Source: UMGS172 sp045649545
GTDB lineage: Bacteria > Bacillota > Clostridia > Oscillospirales > Acutalibacteraceae
NCBI GenBank assembly: GCA_045649545.1
Contig: JAZRQE010000050.1
Location: 1-6,309, forward strand
DNA: 6,309 nucleotides
Reading direction: 5' to 3'
Shown: in pieces, positions 1-6,195 of the stretch
Layout of the letters: each line of letters starts with the position of its first letter
Position numbering within the stretch: the stretch's first letter is position 1
Notes under the pieces: generated by a model
What the model was told of the DNA's origin: nothing
What the model saw: only the letters and a program-made list of their open reading frames with translations
Databases searched by the model: none
Made by a program: the position numbers and the translations under genes

Positions 1-501
1 GTTGAAACAAGAATGATGCTTAAAGCTGAAAAAATAATTGACGGTAAGGTAGTAGACAGTTGTAACTGCTTAAATGATGCTGTAATATCCAAGGATTCGC
101 TTTCAAACGTTATTGATATAACATTGAAAATCGGCAATGATACTATAAATTACCGTGCTGACGGAATTATTGCCGCAACACCTACGGGGTCAACTGCTTA
201 CTCACTTTCGGCTGGCGGTCCTGTTATAGACCCCGAACTGCAGTGTATGGTTTTAACTCCGGTTTGTCCGCATACATTAGTTGCACGTTCAGTTGTATTA
301 GATTCAAAACACGAGGTTTTTATTAAAGTTATCAGTAATGACTCAACCTCTATTCAACTGTCATGTGACGGCAGAAAAGCTTATGAAATTGATGCTAATA
401 CAACGGTTAAAATTTCAGATTCTGAACTAAAGGCAAAATTCATTAAATTAAATGATGTTTCGGTTTATAAAGTATTTTCTGAAAAAACCGATAATTATTA
501 A
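1..501 (+). CDS. nadK: NAD kinase, C-terminal part (cut by the window edge)
   Basis: ATP-dependent NAD kinase makes NADP+ by phosphorylating NAD+ at the 2' position, and is the cell's only route to NADP(H). The reading frame is open from base 1 (Val-Glu-Thr-Arg-Met-Met) and runs 166 codons to TAA at 499-501. It lacks roughly the first 110-130 residues of a normal protein of about 280-300 aa, including the GGDGT motif. What remains is the beta-rich C-terminal domain with the family hallmark DGIIAATPTGSTAYSLSAGG, followed by a TPVCPHTL segment (family form TPICPHTL) and a late SCDGR (family form DGQ/DGR). The true start lies outside the window, so the ATG at 13 should not be taken as one. The stop is 10 nt before argR, whose ribosome binding site overlaps the nadK stop codon, so the two are co-transcribed and probably translationally coupled. 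Identification is firm. Confidence 0.95.
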   Translation, partial: VETRMMLKAEKIIDGKVVDSCNCLNDAVISKDSLSNVIDITLKIGNDTINYRADGIIAATPTGSTAYSLSAGGPVIDPELQCMVLTPVCPHTLVARSVVLDSKHEVFIKVISNDSTSIQLSCDGRKAYEIDANTTVKISDSELKAKFIKLNDVSVYKVFSEKTDNY

Positions 502-511
502 GGAGACCACA

Positions 512-958
512 ATGAAAAAGGAAAGACAGTCTAAGATTTTAAGCCTTATAAATGAATCTCCAATTGAAACTCAAGAAGAGCTTCAGCAACGTTTGGGTGA
601 CGCCGGTTATGACGTTACACAGGCTACGGTATCACGCGATATTAAAGAACTCCGTATTGTCAAAATGCTTGATGCTAGCGGCGTTTACCGTTATGCTGTT
701 AACGGCAGTAACAGTAACGGTAAATCTTTGAAATATCTTGATATTTTCGGTCATTCAGTGGTATCGGTTGATTATTCAATGAATGATGTTGTAATTAAAT
801 GTCACGCAGGTATGGCTCAAGGTGCCTGTGCTTCTTTAGATATGATGAACTGCCAAAATGTTTTAGGCACTTTGGCAGGTGATGACACCATTTTTGTTAT
901 AACTAAAACCGAAGAAGATGCAAAAAATCTTTGTGAAATGTTAATTAAACTTATTTAA
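512..958 (+). CDS. argR: Arginine repressor ArgR/AhrC
   Basis: Hexameric transcription factor that binds ARG boxes when arginine is present, repressing arginine biosynthesis and in many Firmicutes activating catabolism. The protein has 148 aa, normal for the family (about 149-156). The N-terminal winged helix-turn-helix spans about residues 1-65, with the recognition segment TQATVSRDIKELRIVK (36-51) carrying the DNA-contacting Ser41-Arg42 pair. The C-terminal oligomerisation and arginine-binding domain (about 78-148) carries GMAQGACASLD (100-110) and GTLAGDDTIFVI (119-130), with the Asp124-Asp125 pair that contacts arginine. The start at 512 is chosen because AAGGAG (500-505) sits 6 nt upstream; an in-frame ATG at 452 would lie inside nadK and add 20 non-family residues. 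The gene sits between nadK and recN, a widespread clostridial order. I saw no ARG box in the short spacer, so autoregulation is not evident here. Confidence 0.96.
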   Translation: MKKERQSKILSLINESPIETQEELQQRLGDAGYDVTQATVSRDIKELRIVKMLDASGVYRYAVNGSNSNGKSLKYLDIFGHSVVSVDYSMNDVVIKCHAGMAQGACASLDMMNCQNVLGTLAGDDTIFVITKTEEDAKNLCEMLIKLI

Positions 959-970
959 AGTTGGAGATTT

Positions 971-2641
971 ATGTTAAAAGCAATCAATATTGAAAACATA
1001 GCAGTAATTGAAAAATGTAATATTGATTTTAAAGAGGGGTTCAACTGTCTTACCGGTGAAACCGGTGCGGGTAAGTCAATTATTATTGACTCGATTAATG
1101 CCGTAACGGGACAGAGAACCTCTAAAGAGCTTGTGCGTACCGGCTGTGACAAAGCCTTTGTTTCAGCAGTGTTTGATGATGTATCTTTAGAAGTTACCGA
1201 AAAATTATCCGAATATGGAATCGACGCATCCGATGATAGTGTAATTTTATTCCGTTCAATTTCTGCTGATGGCAAAAATACTTGCAAAATTAACGGTGTT
1301 ACTGTTAATGTTTCGGTTTTGCGTGAAATTGGCAATATTTTGGTTAATATTCACGGTCAACACGATAATCAGGCTTTGCTTAATCCCGATACTCACTGTG
1401 GATTTGTTGATGCTTTTGGCGGTTACAGGGACGTTTTGAACGATTACCGTGAATGTTATCAAGAACTTCGTGCTGTCCGTAAGAAACTAAAATCATTAAC
1501 TACCGACGAAAATGAAAAATTACGTAAAATTGATTTATTAAAATATCAAATTAATGAAATTGAAGCCGCTAATGTAATCGTCGGTGAACTTGAAAGTTTG
1601 TCAGAACGACGTGAGTTGGTCAGAAATTCCGAAAAGTTGAGATTATCGCTTTCAATGTGCCTTAATTTGCTCTCGGGTGACGATAATATGCCCGGTGCTG
1701 AAACGATGATTGCACAAAGCCTGCAGGAGTTTTCATCAATTGCGAAATTGTTGCAAAGCAATGAAAAATTGCTTGAAAGGTTTGACTTTGCAGTATCCGA
1801 AATTGCCGATATTTCGGCAGAAATCCGTGATTTAAATGATAGTTTGGACTTTGACCCGAATGAACTTGAAAATTTAGAGCAACGTATTGATTTAATTAAG
1901 TCACTTAATAAAAAATACGGCGGTGACGAAACGGCTGTATTACAATATTTAGATAATGCAAAAGAAGAGTTAGAAAATATTACATCATCTGATGAACTGA
2001 TTGAAGATTTAGAAAAACAATCAGAAATTTTAGAGGACAAGCTGGTTGAAAAAGGTGAAAAATTAACCTCTGCCAGAACTAAAGCCGCATTTCAGTTTAG
2101 CGATAAAATTTGTGAGGTTTTGCGGTATTTAGAAATGCCTAATGTAGTATTTTCGGTTGATATAGAGCCGAAAATTTACTCGGCCGACGGTTGTGACAGG
2201 CTAGAGTTTTTGATTTCTGCAAATAAAGGTCAAGAACCTAAACCGCTATCTAAAATTGCCTCAGGCGGTGAATTGTCCCGTACAATGTTGGCAATTAAGA
2301 GTGTTATGGCTGATTTTGATAACTGTGATACCTTGATTTTCGATGAAATTGACAGTGGTATCAGCGGAAAAGCCGCAGATAAGGTTGGAAGGCAATTAAA
2401 ACAACTTTCAAAGCTTCGTCAGGTGCTTTGTGTAACCCATTTAGCACAGATTGCCGCTGCCGCTGACGGTCATTTCCAGATTTTAAAATCAAGTACCGAA
2501 ACAAACACTTATACTGAGGTTTTGCCGCTTGAGGGCGATGAAAGAGTGCGTGAAATTGCAAGGATAATGTCGGGAACTAATATGACCGAAAATCTTTACA
2601 ATTCCGCTAAAGAACTTATTGAAAATCATAAAACTTTGTGA
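971..2641 (+). CDS. recN: DNA repair protein RecN
   Basis: SMC-like ABC ATPase that acts early in recombinational repair of double-strand breaks, tethering DNA ends and helping to load RecA. The protein has 556 aa, the usual length, and is complete. The Walker A motif GETGAGKS is at residues 29-36, and the RecN/SMC-type block NIHGQHDNQ is at about 126-134. The middle, about 155-230 and 295-375, is rich in Glu, Lys and Leu and fits the two arms of a short antiparallel coiled coil. The C-terminal ATPase half has the ABC signature SGGELSR (431-437), Walker B TLIFDEIDSG (454-463, Asp458/Glu459) and the switch histidine in VTHLAQIAAAADGH (His490). The start follows GGAG at 963-966 with a 4-nt spacer. 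argR ends 12 nt upstream. The last 20 or so bases also hold the likely tyrS promoter. In Bacillus recN is followed by spoIVB-spo0A; here it is followed by tyrS. Confidence 0.97.
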   Translation: MLKAINIENIAVIEKCNIDFKEGFNCLTGETGAGKSIIIDSINAVTGQRTSKELVRTGCDKAFVSAVFDDVSLEVTEKLSEYGIDASDDSVILFRSISADGKNTCKINGVTVNVSVLREIGNILVNIHGQHDNQALLNPDTHCGFVDAFGGYRDVLNDYRECYQELRAVRKKLKSLTTDENEKLRKIDLLKYQINEIEAANVIVGELESLSERRELVRNSEKLRLSLSMCLNLLSGDDNMPGAETMIAQSLQEFSSIAKLLQSNEKLLERFDFAVSEIADISAEIRDLNDSLDFDPNELENLEQRIDLIKSLNKKYGGDETAVLQYLDNAKEELENITSSDELIEDLEKQSEILEDKLVEKGEKLTSARTKAAFQFSDKICEVLRYLEMPNVVFSVDIEPKIYSADGCDRLEFLISANKGQEPKPLSKIASGGELSRTMLAIKSVMADFDNCDTLIFDEIDSGISGKAADKVGRQLKQLSKLRQVLCVTHLAQIAAAADGHFQILKSSTETNTYTEVLPLEGDERVREIARIMSGTNMTENLYNSAKELIENHKTL

Positions 2642-2647
2642 TACAAT
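2619..2647 (+). promoter_or_regulatory. Probable sigma-A promoter for tyrS
   Basis: A -35 box TTGAAA (2619-2624, 5 of 6 to TTGACA) and a -10 box TACAAT (2642-2647, 5 of 6 to TATAAT) are separated by exactly 17 bp, the optimal spacing. The -35 box lies inside the last codons of recN and the -10 box starts within its stop codon. Transcription would start near 2654, giving a leader of about 30 nt that contains just the tyrS ribosome binding site. This lets tyrS be expressed independently of the DNA-repair operon. The call rests on sequence match alone. Confidence 0.6.
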
Positions 2648-2684
2648 ATACCAATCGCGTAAAACTATTAGGGGGAATATAAAA

Positions 2685-3911
2685 ATGACTTGTTATGACG
2701 AGTTAGTAGCCCGTGGACTGATTGCACAGGTTACAAATGAGGATGAAATCAGAAAAATGGTTAATGCCGGTGAGGCAACCTTTTATATAGGCTTCGACCC
2801 GACTGCAGATAGTCTTCATGTTGGTCACTTTATGGCTCTTTGCTTAATGAAGCGACTTCAAATGGCGGGAAACCGCCCGATTGCACTTATCGGTGGTGGT
2901 ACCGGTTATATTGGTGACCCGTCAGGCCGTACCGATATGCGTAATATGATGACTCCCGAAATGATTCAGCATAACTGCGATTGTTTTAAGGAACAAATGT
3001 CTAAGTTTATTGAGTTTGGCGAAGGCAAGGCTCAAATGGTTAATAACGCTGATTGGTTGCTCAAACTCAATTATATTGAGTTGCTCCGTGAAGTCGGTGC
3101 TTGTTTCTCGGTTAATAATATGCTCCGTGCCGAATGCTACAAGCAACGTATGGAAAAAGGACTTTCTTTCTTAGAGTTCAACTATATGATTATGCAGTCT
3201 TATGACTTTTATCATTTGTTCAAAGAATATGGCTGTAATATGCAGTTTGGCGGTGACGACCAGTGGTCCAATATGCTTGGCGGCACTGAACTTATCCGTA
3301 AAAAGTTAGGTAAAGACGCTCACGCTATGACCATTACCTTGCTTCTTAATTCCGAAGGCAAGAAAATGGGTAAAACCGCAAACGGTGCAGTATGGCTTGA
3401 CCCGAAAAAAACGACTCCGTATGAGTTCTTCCAGTATTGGAGAAATGTTGATGATGCCGATGTCCTGAAATGTATGAAGTTGCTCACATTTATCCCTCTT
3501 GAAGAAATCTATGAGTATGAGAAGTTAGAGGGTAGCGAGCTAAACTCTGTTAAGGAACGCTTGGCTTTTGAATTAACCAAGATGATTCATGGTGAACAAG
3601 AGGCTCAAAAGGCTCTTGATACCGCACGTTCACTTTTCTCGGGCGGTGCCAAGGCAGATATGCCTAATACTTCAATTCCTTGTGATATGTTTACCGACGG
3701 TACAATCGGTATTTTAGACATTATGCAGTTGGCTGGTCTTATCCCGTCAAAGGGTGAGGGTAGACGCCTTATCCAACAAGGCGGTGTTTCGGTTGATGAT
3801 GTAAAGATTACCGACCCCAACACCCGTTACACTCGTGAGGATTTAAGCGGTGAAGGAATCATAATTAAAAAGGGTAAAAAAGTATTCCATAAGGTTACCT
3901 TCGGTTGTTAA
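2685..3911 (+). CDS. tyrS: Tyrosyl-tRNA synthetase
   Basis: Class I aminoacyl-tRNA synthetase that activates tyrosine with ATP and charges tRNA-Tyr; a cytoplasmic homodimer. The protein has 408 aa, typical of bacterial TyrS (about 400-425). The Rossmann-fold catalytic domain includes GFDPTADSLHVGH (36-48; HIGH-type motif HVGH at 45-48), GGGTGYIGDPSGR (70-82), the tyrosine-pocket region around YDFYHLF (173-179), FGGDDQW (188-194), and the second signature KMGKT (227-231, equivalent to KMSKS). The anticodon-binding helical region follows, and a C-terminal S4-type RNA-binding domain covers about 345-405 (GRRLIQQGGVSVDD at 359-372). The start at 2685 is preceded by a G-rich ribosome binding site (GGGGG at 2671-2675); an in-frame ATG at 2619 would add 22 residues overlapping recN and is rejected. 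Only 43 nt separate it from recN, so there is no room for a tyrosine T-box. A strong hairpin follows the stop. Confidence 0.97.
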   Translation: MTCYDELVARGLIAQVTNEDEIRKMVNAGEATFYIGFDPTADSLHVGHFMALCLMKRLQMAGNRPIALIGGGTGYIGDPSGRTDMRNMMTPEMIQHNCDCFKEQMSKFIEFGEGKAQMVNNADWLLKLNYIELLREVGACFSVNNMLRAECYKQRMEKGLSFLEFNYMIMQSYDFYHLFKEYGCNMQFGGDDQWSNMLGGTELIRKKLGKDAHAMTITLLLNSEGKKMGKTANGAVWLDPKKTTPYEFFQYWRNVDDADVLKCMKLLTFIPLEEIYEYEKLEGSELNSVKERLAFELTKMIHGEQEAQKALDTARSLFSGGAKADMPNTSIPCDMFTDGTIGILDIMQLAGLIPSKGEGRRLIQQGGVSVDDVKITDPNTRYTREDLSGEGIIIKKGKKVFHKVTFGC

Positions 3912-3927
3912 TTTAATATTTGTATTG

Positions 3928-3957
3928 AAAAAAGGCTGTCAAAAGACAGCCTTTTTT
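3928..3957. terminator. Bidirectional intrinsic terminator between tyrS and gerQ
   Basis: A perfect 13-bp inverted repeat with an AAAA loop (3941-3944). The GC-rich core is GGCTGTC (3934-3940) paired with GACAGCC (3945-3951), flanked by six A on the left and six T on the right. Because the A and T tracts also pair, each strand reads as a hairpin followed by a U run, so it can stop tyrS transcription rightward and gerQ transcription leftward. It begins 16 nt after the tyrS stop and ends 3 nt before the gerQ stop. Confidence 0.93.
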
Positions 3958-3960
3958 ATT

Positions 3961-4518
3961 TTAAAACCTTGCTAATCTTGATAAGTCGTCATCAAGAATA
4001 ATTGTTACAAATTTAACTGAGAACATATCGCATACAATTAATGTCTGCGGCTCGATTGCCTCTAAAATGAAGTAACTTGCACCAACTTCGTGCAGTACGC
4101 CTACACGCTGTTCAAGTGTTTCACCGATAAAGAAGTCAGCTCTGACCCAATGTCCAATGTATTGTGTTAAATATGCAGGTAAAAAACTCATATTAGTGAG
4201 CGTTTCGGGTGTAAAACTAATACTTTGTGTACCAGTCGTCACAGGTCGCATACTTGTGTTCATATTAGGTCTTATTGAAATATTATTGGCGTTATTGTTC
4301 CAATTTTGTGCAGGACCGTTATTTCGTCTATTCATATCCATACTCGTTCCGGAGTTGTTACCGCAACCGTGTCCTAATGATGTGTCATTATAATAGTAAT
4401 TTCGGTTTAAATTGTTGAGTTCAGCCCTCTGGGAAGCTGTTAGGTTTCCTACTGCAGGCTCAAATCCGCCGTTATTATTGTAGGTCATTAAATTAGTGTT
4501 AGACCCCATATTATTCAT
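3961..4518 (-). CDS. gerQ: GerQ-like spore coat protein
   Basis: In Bacillus, GerQ is an inner-coat protein that localises and supports CwlJ, the hydrolase that degrades spore cortex during calcium-dipicolinate-triggered germination. The protein has 185 aa, against about 181 in B. subtilis. Residues 1-90 are a low-complexity tail with 26 Asn and many Met, Gly, Ser and Thr. Residues 110-175 form the conserved domain, starting FLPAYLTQYIGHWVRADFFI (112-131) and ending with hydrophobic strands; its pattern (Y-x-x-x-I, a basic/hydrophobic strand, G-x-x-x-x-V/A, hydrophobic, ending D) resembles my memory of B. subtilis GerQ. There is no signal peptide or membrane segment. The start at 4518 has AAGGAGA (4531-4525) 6 nt upstream; a longer start at 4548 would run into cwlJ and lacks such a site. 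It lies 17 nt after cwlJ. Only one Lys (169) is present. Direct similarity is moderate; the cwlJ neighbour makes the call strong. Confidence 0.85.
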   Translation of the reverse strand: MNNMGSNTNLMTYNNNGGFEPAVGNLTASQRAELNNLNRNYYYNDTSLGHGCGNNSGTSMDMNRRNNGPAQNWNNNANNISIRPNMNTSMRPVTTGTQSISFTPETLTNMSFLPAYLTQYIGHWVRADFFIGETLEQRVGVLHEVGASYFILEAIEPQTLIVCDMFSVKFVTIILDDDLSRLARF

Positions 4519-4535
4519 AAAATATCTCCTTAAAC

Positions 4536-4979
4536 TTATGTTTCCCAATAAAGGGATGTAGGTCTGTAAAAACAGTGTTGATTTATTCGAGTGTGAAATA
4601 TGCCTGAACCGTTACGCGGGAAATACTGTTCACAGTTAGAGGAAAACGGGTTAAAATACCATAAACAGTCACCGACAGCAGATAAAACGCCGCCGCCTAA
4701 AGCCCAATCGGCAATCTCATAATTTTCACTAGTTGGCGACATATTATAGATGTTTTGAGGATTATATTGTCCGCGTATTTCAGTTCTCGCACAGTCGAAC
4801 TGATATTGCTGAAATATAACGTTTTGAATATCTCCGCCGCCCGTTCTAAAGTATTCTCCACCGGAAACATGGACTCTGTTCATGACAACTGTTGCAACGG
4901 CCTGCATACCGGTGTAGCCTTCGCCACCGGCTTCACACTGAATTATTCTGGCTAATAATTCTCTTGCATTAAATGGCAT
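4536..4979 (-). CDS. cwlJ: CwlJ-like spore cortex-lytic cell wall hydrolase
   Basis: Hydrolase of the SleB/CwlJ family that cuts cortex peptidoglycan containing muramic-delta-lactam when a spore germinates. The protein has 147 aa, nearly the 142 aa of B. subtilis CwlJ, and is a bare catalytic domain with no signal peptide or peptidoglycan-binding repeat, which marks it as CwlJ rather than SleB. The family block runs ARIIQCEAGGEGYTGMQAVA (10-29) and on to VVMNRV (31-36), with Glu16 the expected catalytic residue and Glu20, Gly24 and Asn34-Arg35 conserved. Later come FQQYQF (56-61), LWYFNP (106-111) and HCFYRPT (135-141), which align with matching segments of CwlJ. Five Cys are present (15, 63, 105, 116, 136). 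The start has AAGGAG (4990-4985) 5 nt upstream. It is the first gene of the cwlJ-gerQ operon, the same order as in Bacillus, where both are mother-cell products placed in the coat. Confidence 0.92.
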   Translation of the reverse strand: MPFNARELLARIIQCEAGGEGYTGMQAVATVVMNRVHVSGGEYFRTGGGDIQNVIFQQYQFDCARTEIRGQYNPQNIYNMSPTSENYEIADWALGGGVLSAVGDCLWYFNPFSSNCEQYFPRNGSGIFHTRINQHCFYRPTSLYWET

Positions 4980-5011
4980 ATTTACTCCTTCTTATTGAAC
5001 AACGTCTTGTA

Positions 5012-5020
5012 TATAATATG
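5012..5020 (-). promoter_or_regulatory. Possible mother-cell sigma (E/K) -10 element for cwlJ-gerQ
   Basis: On the minus strand the bases read CATATTATA, matching the sigma-K -10 form CATAnnnTA and the conserved CATA of sigma-E promoters. It would place the RNA start about 25 nt upstream of the cwlJ start codon. This fits the known mother-cell expression of cwlJ in Bacillus. No convincing sigma-E or sigma-K -35 box sits at the right distance, and AT-rich DNA gives such matches by chance, so the call is tentative. Confidence 0.35.
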
Positions 5021-5042
5021 AAATTATTTGAATTTTGACATA

Positions 5043-5070
5043 ACAAAACCGCCCGAATAGGCGGTTTTGT
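5043..5070 (-). terminator. Intrinsic terminator of the Xer recombinase gene
   Basis: An 11-bp perfect inverted repeat with core CCGCC (5049-5053) paired with GGCGG (5060-5064), a 6-nt loop, and outer A/T pairs. Read on the minus strand it ends in a GGCGG stem followed by TTTTGTTATG. It starts 5 nt beyond the recombinase stop codon. It separates that gene from the codirectional cwlJ-gerQ operon, which therefore needs its own promoter in the next 60 bp. Confidence 0.88.
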
Positions 5071-5075
5071 AAATT

Positions 5076-6059
5076 TTAATCCTTTGTTTTAAAGCCGGAT
5101 AAGGGATTTTTGTTGAATGCATCCTCAACTTGACGGTTGGCAACGTGGGTGTAAATCTGTGTTGTACCTAAGTTTTCGTGACCTAAAACATCCTTTAAAA
5201 CTCTAATATCAACATTTCCAAGTTGATACATTAACGTTGCGGCGGTATGACGGAGTTTGTGTGCAGAAAAACCTTGCCCGCCAAGACCGGCTTTTTCTAA
5301 AAAACTATAAACAATATGTTGAACTGTTTTATTGCTGATACGTTGACGGCGTGAACTTAATATAAGAGCGTATTTATCTTTTTGAGCAACACCGTCTGCG
5401 GGTCTTACAGCCATATAATCGTTTATTGCGGCCTTGCAAGCCTCATTTAAGTAAATTACGCGTTCTTTGTTACCTTTACCAAGAATTTTAATTGAGCCAT
5501 CTTCTTTGATATCAGTATAATTCAGAGAACAAAGCTCACTCAAACGCATTCCACAGTTTAAAAATAAGGTTAAAATCATAAAATCGCGTTCTTTGTTAGG
5601 ACCATCCACAGATTTTAATAAATCAATGCTTTGTTCTAAAGACAAATGCACCGGTAAGGATTTGCGTAATTTCGGTGTATCAAGCTGTTGTGCAGGGTTG
5701 ACATCGAGTAAGTGAATATTATTAGTAAGATATCTGAAAAAGCCTCTCAAACAACAAACTTTTCGTGCTCTTGCGGCATCTTTGTTGTTACGTTCGGACT
5801 TACAAAATACAATAAAGCTATATAAATCAGATATAGTGACACTACGCAACAACTCGGCATCAACGTCGTTAGTTTTTATATCATTAAACTCGGTGTCGTT
5901 AGGTACTAAACCGCGTTCTTGTTTTAAGTAGCGGAAGAAAAGAGTTATATCGCGGTAATATTCATCAATCGTTTTTTCGGATTTACCTTTAATTGTTTCA
6001 ATATAAATTAAATAATCACGTAAAATAGGGGAGACAGAATTTAGAAGTTCTCTTTTCAA
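5076..6059 (-). CDS. xerC: Xer-type tyrosine recombinase (XerC/XerD family)
   Basis: Site-specific recombinase of the lambda-integrase family, probably resolving chromosome dimers at dif. The protein has 327 aa, slightly longer than XerC/XerD of E. coli (298), with extra residues in the N-terminal domain around 50-72. The N-terminal SAM-like DNA-binding domain covers about 8-125 and the catalytic domain about 135-315. All active-site residues are present: Arg172 (GMRLSEL), Lys195 (GKGNKER), His267 and Arg270 (HKLRHTAATLM), His294 (LGHENLG) and nucleophile Tyr303 (QIYTH). The start is TTG at 6059, with GGAG (6072-6069) 9 nt upstream; the next in-frame ATG (Met161) would delete the DNA-binding domain. 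No excisionase, relaxase or phage gene is nearby, so a housekeeping role is more likely than an element integrase. The symbol is provisional: XerC, XerD and single-Xer types cannot be separated by eye. Confidence 0.85.
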   Translation of the reverse strand: MKRELLNSVSPILRDYLIYIETIKGKSEKTIDEYYRDITLFFRYLKQERGLVPNDTEFNDIKTNDVDAELLRSVTISDLYSFIVFCKSERNNKDAARARKVCCLRGFFRYLTNNIHLLDVNPAQQLDTPKLRKSLPVHLSLEQSIDLLKSVDGPNKERDFMILTLFLNCGMRLSELCSLNYTDIKEDGSIKILGKGNKERVIYLNEACKAAINDYMAVRPADGVAQKDKYALILSSRRQRISNKTVQHIVYSFLEKAGLGGQGFSAHKLRHTAATLMYQLGNVDIRVLKDVLGHENLGTTQIYTHVANRQVEDAFNKNPLSGFKTKD

Positions 6060-6175
6060 AATCTAACACTCCAAATTAGTATAATTTTAAGAAAAAACTA
6101 TTATTAACTACAAAAAATTATAATTGATAAAACGAATTTATTCAATATTAATCTGCAACAAAAATTTGAGTTGTG

Positions 6176-6195
6176 TTTTGTGCAATTATACAAAA
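6176..6195. repeat. Imperfect 20-bp palindrome
   Basis: TTTTGTGCAA (6176-6185) followed directly by TTATACAAAA (6186-6195). The second half is the reverse complement of the first at 8 of 10 positions, with outer arms TTTTGT/ACAAAA perfect. Its right half is shared with the first 12-bp direct repeat. It could be a dimeric repressor operator or an inverted pair of recombinase half-sites. It lies about 115 bp upstream of the Xer start codon. Confidence 0.45.

Noticed and set aside
452..511. Upstream in-frame ATG extending ArgR by 20 residues
   Set aside because: It lies within nadK, has no ribosome binding site, and adds residues before the conserved ArgR N-terminus; AAGGAG at 500-505 fits the ATG at 512.
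955..2561. Open frames antisense to recN
   Set aside because: They overlap a fully conserved gene, have no family features and no ribosome binding sites; their Ser-rich composition is that of antisense shadows.
2619..2684. Upstream in-frame start extending TyrS by 22 residues
   Set aside because: It overlaps recN and the probable promoter; the G-rich ribosome binding site at 2671-2675 fits the ATG at 2685.
3928..3957. Small RNA or mobile-element inverted repeat
   Set aside because: Its position between two convergent stops, short loop and A/T tracts are fully explained by a bidirectional terminator.
4157..4393. Hydrophobic plus-strand frame opposite gerQ, resembling a small membrane protein
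   Set aside because: Its hydrophobicity arises from reading the complement of Asn/Thr-rich codons; no ribosome binding site, and gerQ on the other strand is well supported.
4519..4548. Upstream start extending GerQ by 10 residues into cwlJ
   Set aside because: The strong AAGGAGA at 4531-4525 lies inside this extension and fits the ATG at 4518.
5076..6059. Integrase of a mobile element
   Set aside because: There are no excision, relaxase or phage genes and no tRNA next to it, and its sequence pattern is Xer-like; the right side beyond the window is unseen, so this is not fully excluded.
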